Part shown: piece by piece, positions 32,594 to 43,400 of the stretch
Position numbering within the stretch: the first letter of the stretch is position 1
Layout of the letters: each line of letters opens with the position of its first letter
From: Schizochytrium sp. TIO01
Taxonomy: Eukaryota > Sar > Bigyra > Thraustochytrida > Thraustochytriidae
Direction: 5' to 3'
Length of the DNA stretch: 64,000 nt
NCBI GenBank assembly: GCA_004764695.1
Contig: SMSO01000005.1
Coordinates: 1,507,501 to 1,571,500, forward strand
The notes under the pieces: generated by a model
Told to the model about the DNA's origin: nothing
The model's input: only the letters and a program-made list of their open reading frames with translations
The model's database searches: none
Made by a program: the position numbers and the translations under genes

Positions 32594-34168
32594 ATGCCAC
32601 GCCGCAGGCGACGAAATGGTGGTTTTCAACGAGAATGGCTTCTCATTTCTACAATCATATATCACTTGGTTCAAACATGCTCTGCGACTGATGGGTGGTC
32701 AAGCGTGCTTTCTCCAATGAATATTCGGAACCTTAATCTCACAGGCGCGTGCTATCGGCGAAGTCATTTTATTGGTGAGCAAAACTCTGGAGAAGCAAAT
32801 TTTACATACAAACGACAACTTGTTGATTCCGACTTTGAAAGAGACCTCAGCGGCTATGCAATTCCGCTTTCTGCTATTTCAGAGCTTAATGTAGACTTAG
32901 ACCAGGTATTCGCATCAAATGTCACAGCTATTCTTGCTGAAAGTTACTTTACTGATATCGATGATCCGTCGCATTATAGCATACGCCTGAAATATGCTGG
33001 GTACTCTTTCATGACGTACTCCATGGCTCCTAATAATATATACTACGATTTTTTCAAAGATGGGAAGTATAAGTATTCAGACGAAGAGAATACTCAAATT
33101 TCGACGTTGTTCGTTGCGTGCGTCTTTCCTCCCTCTTGGACGCAAGTTGATAGCAATGGAGCTCAAGATCTTATAGATGGTATTGAAATAAATATGCTTA
33201 TTGAAGAAACAGATTATGAGCGGCGTGCGTGGACTTCATTAGCTTACACAATATCGTTTCGGTACCTCTCAGCTATAAGCTGTCTATCTCCATGCGGAAT
33301 GGCACTGCATGGCCTTTGGAAATACCATCAATTTTGCTCGTGGCATGATATTCGCTACATGTATTCGATGCCAATCCTATGCCTCATTGCAACATGCCTA
33401 ACTTCAGGAAGCATGGCTTTTGTATTTCTTCTGGATGGTTGGGGAAGTACAGGCTTCCTGACTGAAGAAACCCAAAGTGTGTTTTTCACATGCACAATGT
33501 CAAGTGTTTTGAGTACTGTCTTTGCTATGTCATACCATTGGCTTAAATTGCGTGGAATGATTGCATCAGCACGTCGTGCTGGCAGATTGAAAGATAGCAA
33601 CAAATCCAAAACTAACGAAACGGAGGTAGAAAATCAAGTGTTGAAAAGAAGCTGGAGTGTTTTTCGGGCAAAAAGGGAACACAAACTAGGGTTTGTTATG
33701 AAGATTCTAGCAATAATATGTGCATGGGTTGACTGTACTTCATTTGTGTATGCAAAGTTACTTCGTCGATCTGTTGATGAGATTCGTAATCCACTTTTAT
33801 ACACAATCGCCGTGCTCGCATTATTTGCAGGCAGCTCGTTCATGTGGCAAGCATCTGGCTTTGCTCGTGATATTGCCAGCCTGATGAGTGCAAACAACCT
33901 CAACAATCAGGAAAATTTGCAATATTTACAAAAGATGGCTTTTCACATGGAGTCGTGCAGTTTCTTTCTCATTTTAGCTGTCGTTGCGGCTGTTTTCCTT
34001 GCCGCCGCCGGTGCTCCAATGAAGACTAATGTGGGAGCTTGGATTTGGCTTTGGCAATGTTGGTTCATGGTCCGATGGGGGATTTCGACAAATATTGTTC
34101 GACTCTCTTTTTTAAATGTTGCGAACAGATCAAAAAGTACCACGAGGATCTCGCCCTCGAAAACATAA
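32594..34168 (+). CDS. Polytopic membrane protein, about seven spans, unknown
   Basis: The ATG at 32594 follows an A-run and gives 524 residues. A basic start (MPRRRRRNGG) and hydrophobic segment (LLISTIIYHLVQTC) look like a signal peptide or anchor. About 190 residues of predicted lumenal or extracellular domain with NVT and NFT sequons follow. A block of roughly seven hydrophobic helices comes next, from about residue 220 to 510 (SMPILCLIATCLTSGSMAFVF, ILAIICAWVDCTSFVYAKL, FFLILAVVAAVFLAAAGA). A charged loop, ARRAGRLKDSNKSKTNE, lies between helices. The layout, an ectodomain plus a seven-helix block, resembles a GPCR-like receptor, but no diagnostic motif is seen. I give no function. Confidence 0.65.
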   Translation: MPRRRRRNGGFQREWLLISTIIYHLVQTCSATDGWSSVLSPMNIRNLNLTGACYRRSHFIGEQNSGEANFTYKRQLVDSDFERDLSGYAIPLSAISELNVDLDQVFASNVTAILAESYFTDIDDPSHYSIRLKYAGYSFMTYSMAPNNIYYDFFKDGKYKYSDEENTQISTLFVACVFPPSWTQVDSNGAQDLIDGIEINMLIEETDYERRAWTSLAYTISFRYLSAISCLSPCGMALHGLWKYHQFCSWHDIRYMYSMPILCLIATCLTSGSMAFVFLLDGWGSTGFLTEETQSVFFTCTMSSVLSTVFAMSYHWLKLRGMIASARRAGRLKDSNKSKTNETEVENQVLKRSWSVFRAKREHKLGFVMKILAIICAWVDCTSFVYAKLLRRSVDEIRNPLLYTIAVLALFAGSSFMWQASGFARDIASLMSANNLNNQENLQYLQKMAFHMESCSFFLILAVVAAVFLAAAGAPMKTNVGAWIWLWQCWFMVRWGISTNIVRLSFLNVANRSKSTTRISPSKT

Positions 34169-34844
34169 CAATTTGGTGTAGTGAACATGTGTTTGTGCTC
34201 TGTGGATCTTTGAAAACCGCGAATATCTGTTTTTGCTTTTGTCTTTTGTTTGTTTGTTTGTTTGTTTGTTTGTTTGTTTATGTTCTTTAGATTAATGCAA
34301 TTGATCTTTCTTATTGCTTAGAAGTAAAGGAAAATCATGTTTATATGCATATGCACCACCCAGAGAACCCCTTCAAGAGGAAGTCTCTTCAATCTTAAAA
34401 TTTAAAGAGATAAGACTGTTAATTATTTTGTTTTGGCTCCTGCAGATCTGTATATTAGTGTCATAGAAAATCCCCCAATAAAAAAGGGGGCAAGTGCAAA
34501 GTTTGGGATTTTGTTTATTGGATATCATCAAGAAGATGTCGACTGTTATTTTATCAAGCACACTGAACTATGAAAGAAAGAAAAACATTAAAATAAGAGT
34601 GAATTGTGGAAGCTAGTATTAGGAAAAAGACTTCACTAGAAAGGAGTGGAGTTCATACGCTAGTGTTTCAGGCATTTCATATTGCAAAGCGGACGAACAA
34701 AAAGAAGCTCGAAGCAGCGACTGACTCTTTCTTTTGGGTGCAAACAAACATACTTCCTGAACCCTATCTTGTGCATCTCTGTTGTAGAGATGTGTGTGAA
34801 GAACTGATATATTAGATGTGGGTAAGCCCACCGATTATTTGGGT
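34169..34844. other. Convergent intergenic with (GTTT)n tract
   Basis: Contains a (TTTG)n microsatellite at about 34247-34279 and an A/C-rich inverted stretch near 34470-34492 (CCCCCAATAAAAAAGGGGG), which could form a short hairpin. No gene is seen. Confidence 0.5.
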
Positions 34845-36107
34845 CTACTTCAGGCGCTCAATGAGAACTGCCGAGGCTCCGCCACCACCGTTACAAATAG
34901 CAGCCATTCCCAAGGTTCCATCACGTTGCTCCAAAGCAGTGATTAAGGACATGATGATGCGGCAGCCAGAGGCACCAATAGGGTGGCCAAGAGCTACAGC
35001 ACCACCAAAAGTGTTAATACGGTCACGGTCAATGTTCAGGAGTTCCATACTAGCCAACGCAACAGCAGAGAAGGCCTCGTTAATCTCGAAGTAGTCAATG
35101 TCATTAACTTGCATTTCGAGGCCCTGCATAAGCTTGTTGATGGCCTTGACTGGTGCTACACCAAACTGATACGGCTCAACTTCCGTATCCTCGTAGCCGA
35201 CAATGCGAGCAAGTGGTTTCAGGCCGAGTGCTTTGGCCTGCTCTTCCTCCATCATCACAACCGCTGCAGCACCATCATTAATCTTAGATGCGTTAGCAGC
35301 AGTGATGGTGCCGTTCTTCATAAAGGCACTATTGAGCTTGCTAAACTTATCTGGCATAAAGCGCTTGCACTCCTCGTCCTCTGAGAACGTGGTGGTCTTG
35401 CCCTTCCGGTCCTTAATTTCCACCGGGGTGATCTCGTTGGCAGTGATACCATCCGACTGAGCCTGAATTGCGCGTTCATAAGAGGTGATGGCATAGGCAT
35501 CCTGGTCCTCGCGGGTGATTCCCATCTCCTCAATGAGGTACTCCGTGCACCTGCCCATAAGCTCCTGATCGTAAGCGTCAGTGAGACCATCTTGCTGAAT
35601 GGCGTCGAGGACCTTGCTATTTCCATAAGGCGTAGCATTCCGAAGGTACATGTAGTGCGGTGCATTGCTCATAGACTCCATGCCTCCTGCTACGCAGGTA
35701 TCGCGCAATCCGAGCGAAATGGCTTGAGCGGAGAGCATCACAGACTTCATGCCAGAGGCACATACCTTGTTAATGGTTGTGCACGGAGTTCCGAAGGTAA
35801 TTCCACTACCTTTGGCAACCTGACGAGCAGGGTTTTGACCAACTCCAGCTTGAAGTACATTCCCAAAGTAAACTTCATCGATTTGGTCAGGTTGAAGATC
35901 GATGGCATTCAGGGCACCAAGCACGGCGGTCTTACCCAGTTCCGGAGCACGAAGGCTCGCAAACGAGCCGTTAAAGCATGCGATCGGGGTACGTTTAGCG
36001 CTCACAATGACAACGTTGCGACCAAATGACTTGAAGGTGCTCTTGCGGCCGAGCTTGGCAACACGGTCGGCCTCTACGACCTTGCGGATCTTGTTCATGT
36101 TAGACAT
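34845..36107 (-). CDS. Acetyl-CoA acetyltransferase (thiolase II)
   Basis: Condenses two acetyl-CoA to acetoacetyl-CoA, or the reverse, feeding mevalonate, ketone or beta-oxidation pathways. 420 residues from the ATG at 36107, ending in TAG. Thiolase motifs are complete: the nucleophile C116 in NKVCASGMKSVM, the substrate-loop INEAFSAVALA, GGAVALGHPIGASG with H375, and the second catalytic C405 in CNGGGGASAV. The extension before NVVIVSAKRTPI is about 30 basic residues (RKVVEADRVAKLGRKSTFKS), suggesting a mitochondrial presequence. No peroxisomal C-terminal SKL is present. A biosynthetic or degradative role cannot be separated from sequence alone. Confidence 0.93.
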   Translation of the reverse strand: MSNMNKIRKVVEADRVAKLGRKSTFKSFGRNVVIVSAKRTPIACFNGSFASLRAPELGKTAVLGALNAIDLQPDQIDEVYFGNVLQAGVGQNPARQVAKGSGITFGTPCTTINKVCASGMKSVMLSAQAISLGLRDTCVAGGMESMSNAPHYMYLRNATPYGNSKVLDAIQQDGLTDAYDQELMGRCTEYLIEEMGITREDQDAYAITSYERAIQAQSDGITANEITPVEIKDRKGKTTTFSEDEECKRFMPDKFSKLNSAFMKNGTITAANASKINDGAAAVVMMEEEQAKALGLKPLARIVGYEDTEVEPYQFGVAPVKAINKLMQGLEMQVNDIDYFEINEAFSAVALASMELLNIDRDRINTFGGAVALGHPIGASGCRIIMSLITALEQRDGTLGMAAICNGGGGASAVLIERLK

Positions 36108-38442
36108 GGTCAAGCAGACGGATCTCCGTTAAAATATATCAACACGAAACTCACACTCGCCCAAGCTTGTCTGCTGATGATTCAGTTCGTTTAGTCTGTC
36201 TCGGCTCCTCAGCTCTTGATCGCAAACGAGCAACTGCTCCAGGGAGGTCGAAATGCAGGTCTGTCCGTAGCTTGGAGAAAAGGCGATCCTTAGTTCTATG
36301 AACTCTTAGTTGAACGTAACTAAGTCATTCCCCTCTCGGCTACAATTGTGACCTCCTCAGTATTAGTGTTAGTGCTTATCAATCTGTGCGATACGCAGAT
36401 AATAAGTAGATTTCTATTCCACTCTCTCTCTCCTTTTGACGCGGTTTTCACCTACCTTTAGGTAATACTACTTCTGCGTAGTTTAGGTACTTACAGAAAT
36501 TAATAAAATCCTGCTCACAATCATAAATCGTGTGTTTACCTATAAAAGAATTTGGTTTTGTTTTCAAGGGGGTATTACATCACGTTCATTACATTCATTA
36601 CATTTATTACACTACATTGCATGCCGCATCTTTGTGATCCCAGAAAAAGAAAATAGTCTCTCTTACAGCAGCCACTGCTATTGTTTTTGTTATACTCGCA
36701 CTACTGTTCACTTTTTTTCAATGCCGGGTATTACCATATACTACCTTTCTTATAGGTTGCACAAAAAAGATTCCCCTATTTTTTTGTCTCTTTTGTTGAT
36801 CTTTCTTTTTTCTTTTCTTTTTTATAGTCTAATTATTTGTAACAGACTTTCAACTATCTTAGGACCAAGCAAATCAGATTGAGATCTATGCCCACAAGCA
36901 TGGCCAGGCGTTGAGCACATCGACGCAGCAAAGGAATGAACGAACTCGGCGGGAGAAAGCTGCCAAGGGCTACCTTCAACGGATTCCTAATTTGGCCAGA
37001 AAATGTGCCTGCAGTTTTTGTTTCAGGTAGTAGCTATTTTTTGGGGCCTCCAGGGCACAACTTTTAGAAAAGCGGACATCACGATTCGCCCAAATGAACG
37101 TTTCGTGGGTATTTGCAAATTAGTCCCAAAAAAGCAGAAGCAACAACGTCGCTGCACAGCCTGCTATGGACGGGTGTTAAGCAATATATAGACGCTGGGA
37201 AACAAGCAGTACTACCGACGCAGAGCTGACACAAGCTTTCAACATCTGAGATGAGCGTGCCGTCTGGGACAATGATGCCAAAAGAAATTATAGTGGAAAT
37301 AACACCACAATAAAAGAAGCACACGAACCAGTTTGCAACTGCGAGGTTGAAGACACCAAGCGCTTACACCGCTGCCAAGCAGTAGAGAAAACATAGCGAG
37401 ATATGTAGATCACGGCGCTTATAAGAAGAATACTTGTTTAAAGTAAAACAGAAGAGTACCAAGCATTTCTATTTGTTTAGAAATGGGGTTTTGTGAGCTA
37501 GGCGTCCTTCAGCGCACAAATTTGAGGTGCTGCTTCACGAACTATTATCTATGGAGTTTGCGCTCTACACTTTTAAATATTTGATTTATGCAAAATAACG
37601 ACAAACACTATTATTGGGACTGTACATCCCCTTGCGGGTGCACAGAACCGCCGCCCTGGTTTTGTCAAAATTGGAATAGCGTTAGATGGAATACTACGTT
37701 CATAGCTCAATCTCAAAAATTTTCTTGAGTTTGCAGTCGTATATGAAGTTATTGCTCTTTTACGTTTGGCAGCACTCTTTTTATCTTATCACAATGATCA
37801 CTGTATCCAGCTATATGAGTGAGCGCTTACAGCTCGTCATCCATATTAACACCAACAGGAGTAAATAAATTCATCACACTATATCTTAGTAAAATCAATG
37901 TCCGTAGTGTTGGATATGCTGTCTCTTACAAAAAGGCTCGTAAGGCAGTTTAGGTTCACTACTTCACTATCGATGAGACCTAGCACTGATAAACTTCTCG
38001 TAAAGAGGATAAGAGTCCCATGTGATTTGTCGCAGTTGGAACGCTGCTTTGGCATAAACTGATGTACGTACATGTATGATGTATGAAATTTCGTTCTGAA
38101 TTTCTGTTGATTGTCTCCAAGAACTGAGGCGACGAATCGGCTCGTCTTTAAGACGGGTGAAGAGTGTTAATGTGAGGTTTTTCTCAATTGAAAGCATCAG
38201 GCTGCCATCAACACACGCGCATTAAGAAAGGCATAACCAACAATGGAGGCACGTTCTGAATTCCTCTAGGCTACCTCCGAGATCTGGTTTCAAAGTAAAT
38301 GATCTCAACTGCTTGTCTAAGGGTTTGCGACGCTCATCTTGACTGAAGCAAAAAGAGTAACTGCGTCGTTTGGCGCGACTTTCTCTCTATCAAGCGATGA
38401 ATAAACGAGTATGAGTACTTCATATGTTTGAATTGACAAACT
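36108..38442. other. Intergenic, 2.3 kb, with coding-like fragments at 36.9-37.3 kb
   Basis: The thiolase promoter side is AT-rich with CA/CT runs. From about 36936 to 37071 a plus-strand frame starts MNELGGRKLPRATFNGFLIW. Another at 37003-37191 ends RRCTACYGRVLSNI. A third near 37230-37312 reads HKLSTSEMSVPSGTMM. They are in different frames and may be exons of a small spliced gene or remnants. I cannot join them confidently. Elsewhere I see nothing. Confidence 0.3.
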
Positions 38443-39315
38443 ATGTCAAAGCTATTATTGCTAAGAATTAGCGTATCGAAACTTATAATAGTAGTTGGCT
38501 TTTTATCCGCATTACACCGAAACGGCATACGATTGAGACGTTGTGCTTCAATCTCAATCGACTTGGGTTGGTGAGTTGATATCTTATAAGCCTACTATAG
38601 ATGTTCGAAATTTTAACTCTTGATTTTGACAGCTTCATAAATAGACTATTGTGGACGGGCGCTTCCAGGCTTTACTCAAAGCAGTACGAGTATAGAAATT
38701 GTAGATCTTTGGAGAGAGGAGGGCGGGACGGAAAGAACTCAAAGAGATTATACCAATATAGCCGATCTACTCGAAGACACTGCCAATGTTCTAACTAGCT
38801 TAACAGCTTGCGTTCTTCACAATTGGATGTGGGTGAGAGGCATTGTCCAACCTTGATCAGTGCAAAACAACTAATTTACAAGCTGGACGCATCCTGTCTG
38901 CTCAATGCTGATGAACGCTGTGAGCGTTTCTTGAAGGCCAAACCCTGTTGACGAATCTTATATTTTGTGTCATGCTGTACCTGTGAGTTGTAAGCAATCT
39001 TCTTCTACATCCGAAGAATTCTAAAACCAAGCAACTTTACTCAACAGCTTCAGAACATGCTGTTAACCTGTGAAAGAAGCCCCCTATCTCTGTAGCAGCA
39101 AACTTATCGCCAAACAGTCCAACGCTGTCTTGAGACAGGAAAGGATGTCAGTCGCGGGAATCTTCCTTTCGTCTTCCGTCAGCGTCATGCAAGAGGGACA
39201 GCTCCCTTTGGTCCTGTACACAATAATGATCTATATAGTGAATACTCTTACTGTAGTGTCACCTGCGAACGATCCGTTACAACAAAAGAACTAAAAGATG
39301 GATTGAAAAAGGTGT
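38443..39315 (+). CDS. Predicted secreted Cys-rich protein, spliced
   Basis: The ATG at 38443 gives a signal-peptide-like start, MSKLLLLRISVSKLIIVVGF. Exon 1 (38443-38570) ends at GTGAGT in phase 2. The acceptor AAAGCAG at 38684 restores the frame (TSIEIVDLWREEGGTERTQR, then YTNIADLLEDTANVLTSL). Two downstream models are phase-consistent. Model A splices 38832 to 38883 and ends at TGA 38951, giving 114 residues with six cysteines (LDASCLLNADERCERFLKA). Model B uses a donor two codons earlier and 38937 as acceptor, then 39105 as the next exon (RQTVQRCLETGKDVSRGNL), ending TGA at about 39315. The overlap suggests alternative splicing, or that one model is wrong. No family is recognised. It resembles the four-exon Cys-rich gene at 11.4-12.7 kb in style only. 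Confidence 0.5.
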
Positions 39316-40498
39316 GAAACTTTGCAAAATGGATTTTCTCGTTGGCACAGCTTTTAGAAAATGAGTACTTATATTAACGTAGAAGCGATATGACGTATCC
39401 ATGATTCTGAGGGCCGAATCGACTTGTAAGAATCAGCGACTCAGTTTGTGCTCATGTAGTTGTGGTTGTGATGGTAGTGGTGAGGTAGGGAATAGAGAAG
39501 TTGTCAACATTGCAATGAATAATAAGCAAGCCCGGGGCTCAATTCCAACCAAGCCGAGCCAAGCCGAGCTAAGCCGAGCCGAGCCGAGCCGAGCCGAAAG
39601 CCGAGCAGCACATGGCGTACAATTGAAACTGGGACATAGTCTAGCCCCTAGCGCTGACTTGCTCACCGATGATGGCGAAATATGCATTTTACAATCAGTG
39701 AGTGGATTAATTGCAATTGTTTGCTCACTGTATTTCCACAGCTCAGAGGTGGCATGTTGTATGGTTGCTATGACAGAAACTAACCTATCGCTTGTTAAAC
39801 TTTGTTAGTGGAAGTTAATGGACACACACACTGGGTCTCTCTAGCGCATTTATTAGGAAGAGAACGCGATTTGGAGATATGGGAATCTGCACCGCGCAGA
39901 GAGGAAAGAGTTTCCTGGCTTGCATAAAAGTTTGGGTCACGTAGGTTATACGCTTTGGCTAAGAGAGAAACAAAAAGCAACCCGGGAGAACTCGCACCTC
40001 CCATCCAGTGGCGTGGAAAGAAGTAAGAACCCTGATAAAAGACATAGTTCGAGTCCAGGAGTACGCGTGACCGTGCGCCAGTGCTTCAAGTTTGAGTTAG
40101 GCCGACATAAGAAGAAGCTGTGGCCAGTCAATTGAACGTGGCACACGCCCGACGGGTCTTTCAGTCCACAGGGAATCAACAAGCTGCTGCCTGTCAGTGT
40201 AGGTAGTAGTAAGGTAGTCGGGCTGTCAGAGGAATATTGAATATTTAGACAATCAAGTAAAGCAAATCGCAAAACTCACAGGGGACAGTAGTAGTAACAC
40301 GAGCAAAGCGGAACAAAGGCAACCACGGTGCCTTTTCAGATTGGTTTATTCCTTCTTCGCTAGATTCACAATCAAAGATAAACCAGTAGGGAGAGAGAGC
40401 AAAACCCTAAAGAGCACCAAACATATCCCTTGAGAGCATCTTCGATTCCACGTGCAAGGACGTCAGCCCCTGAAAGGTTCAGGGGCTAGATCTCTTGT
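39316..40498. other. Intergenic upstream of the NACHT gene, with (GAGCC)n repeat
   Basis: A pentanucleotide array of AAGCC/GAGCC units spans about 39549-39600. The remainder has short frames only. AGTTCGAGTCC near 40044 looked tRNA-like but does not pair. Confidence 0.45.
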
Positions 40499-43400
40499 AT
40501 GGTAGACGGGAAGGACGACATGGAAAGCATCGATGACAACTTACGAAGAAGGCAGGAACAATATGAGCAACAGGACCAACAACAAGAACGTCATGAGTTT
40601 GAGAGAGAGCAGCTACCGGATTTACACTCGCGCCGTCATCGCTATCCTCTCCATCTTCGGGTGGAGTCACCACCGGAAAGCCCCAGATTCGCTGTCGTAG
40701 GTGATGAAGCTGGCGATGATGGCGACCTTAGCAACAACAAAGACGAAATTTATCGAGCTATTAACGAAGCGGGTTTCGACAGCCTACGGGGAAGTTATGA
40801 AGTACCTGGGTCAACACAAGATGTTGGATTCCAGAGAGGGTCAGGAAGCCTCGTTTATATTGGTGAAGTTGTTGCCTCGAGCATCTATCAGGGCATCGGT
40901 CTATCAACGAGCAGAAATCGTCAGGTACATGATCGCACAAAACTCTCAGTGCACCAAGGTAGTAACAAAAAACCTTTTACATTGCTTCAACTGAAAATCA
41001 TTTCCAGTGTTCCAAGTGAAGCTTTACTCGTTCACCTTTATGAGGTAGACGAAGAATGCAACTTTACCCTAAGGATGCGCTCTTCGACTTCGATTGAAAT
41101 GTACCCAGATCAAAAATGGGAAGACATTGCAGAAACCATGATTAAAACTCGCTTTCCTCGTCTTGCAAGGTTTCCAGTCAAGTTTATTAACTCAAAGACT
41201 CGTAGAGAGTCTGCCGGAAGTGTAACTAAGTTTTTTGATAGCAGTAAAAGCTTGGCAGATATAGAGGAAACCAAAGACGAAGAAGAGGACTGTCTGTCTC
41301 AATCTGCAGAAAGCGAGAGTAAAACAACAAAAATAGGTGCAATGACATCCAACTCAAGGTCTTCTGCAGCAAGTAGTGTATCAGTTGGCGTATCGGAACC
41401 GGAGGGTCTACCAAGCCCAAGACAAAGTATTCTTATCTATTCTCCCAGAGGAGCTTCCAATGAAATCATAGTTGATCTCTGCCCAGAAGCAGTTGAAGCT
41501 CTATCAGGTCCAGGGGATGTGATCAAATCTACTTTTTATTGCCCCCGCATGGAGCGTGAGCGACATTTTGTTTGGCAGTGGACAAAAGACGGTCTTGTAC
41601 GATCTCCTCTGACACATAACATCGGCGGCATACAGATGAGTAGCATACCTACCCCGATATTCCACACAAGTGAGGATAGCCTCGCTTTAATCCCCCCCCC
41701 AATGGCTGCTCTACCAGGGAGGGCACCGCCTTTGTCTTCAACATTCATTTTTGATCTCGATGCATCTACAACAAACGGCCTTATTCCTATTAATGTTCTC
41801 CGTAATGCATTATTGAACCGCTGGAAGTTTGACGCAAGGCTCGTGGAGAATGAGATTCTTTATGACGTACAAGCTTCACCAGACAGCGAAAGCGACGGTG
41901 TTGGCCCAAGCTTGATCACTAAAATCAACACTCGCTTGAGAAATCACATTCTGGAAGGAGATACAGAAAATATTGATGAAGGTACCCGGGAAGTCATTCT
42001 AGCATTGTTTCCGTTTGCGTGTAGAGTAAGCCTTGAGTCACTGAGCGGGGGTTTTAGTGGAGCAAAAGTTTACAGATGCGTCAACACAAACTGGGACGGC
42101 CTACAAGAGATCCCATCTGTTGTCAAGGTTGACGATGGCAATTCTTTGGATGATGAATATAATCGCATGGTTGAAATTACACCGTTACTAGGAGAAAATG
42201 CACCGCGTATTCTCGCAAGGTCTTCCCATGGTCCTCTGAGCGCCCTTCGAATTGAGCTTTGTGGCGCTACATGGTGTCTCCCAGGTGCAGGAGCGTATAA
42301 TACACAAATTGCAACGTTTCGAAAACTATTTACGTCAGAAATGTTGAGACTGGTTCACACAAACTCTCGTGTTAAATCATACGTGGCGCACCGCCGGGGA
42401 AGGCCGTTCCATGCATCTACTACAGAATTACCATATTACCATGGAAATGGCAGCAAGGAACTCCCAGTGGTTTCCCCCCCTCGTAGGATGATTGCACGTG
42501 CAACAAGCGATTCGGTCACCCCAAAGGATTTTGACATTACAGTTCCAGCGTTAACAGGAGGAGAACGGCGTAAGGTTATGAGACAACGTTCTTTTACATC
42601 CGAGCTCCAAGCTGGCCCAACCTCGAGCGTTTTAAAGCATCGCATCCTTCAACGTTCATCAACCATTTCAAGTGGTTCAAACGGACAATCTGCATTCGAT
42701 GATTACAGTATACTTTTTGGTGAAATTGAGACGGTTATTGGCGAGGTATTTGGAACAATCTTACATCAAGGAGCCACAGATAAGGCTCGAATCGAAGAAA
42801 AAAGCCTATTCAGTGATGACGGTTATCCTATCGCTGCTGCTATACGACAAAATATTATTGACCGTGAGAATGATCCAGTTGCTGATCTATTCATCGGCAG
42901 GGATGCTCGTGCAATGGTTAAAATATGGACAGGTGTCGACCGCATGGATGTGAAAGAGTACTTTGAGCAATTCGCCACCATCCTTCAACGCTATGAACTT
43001 GATCAATCAACGAAACATCGTCTTATGGGGCATGTTCATGGTGATTTAAATGGAGCGAACATTCTCATTGACGGTGAAAGTATCGTGTGGCTAATCGACT
43101 TTGCTTTTTCAGGGTATCGTCCAGTTCTTACTGACTTGATGAAGCTTGAGAACACTATTTTGTTCGAGTACACTCCACTCCAAACATCTAAGGATCGTGG
43201 TATTGCAATCGATGATTTCATCAAGGTCATCCGTGCTCTGATTCACACGGATTTGGTTGAGCTTCCTCCTTTGACGTCGTTACTTTCAGACAGCAAGTCA
43301 ACTGAACACCTTGCCATTGACCAGCTTTGGAGTGTACTTCAGCGCCTTCGACAGCACGTGGTGAGCTTTTGTGCAAAGGATCCCAGACCAGAATACTTAC

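Noticed and set aside
39970-40060. AGTTCGAGTCC and GGGAG...CTCCC resembling a tRNA
   Set aside because: No pairing acceptor stem or anticodon arm could be drawn on either strand.
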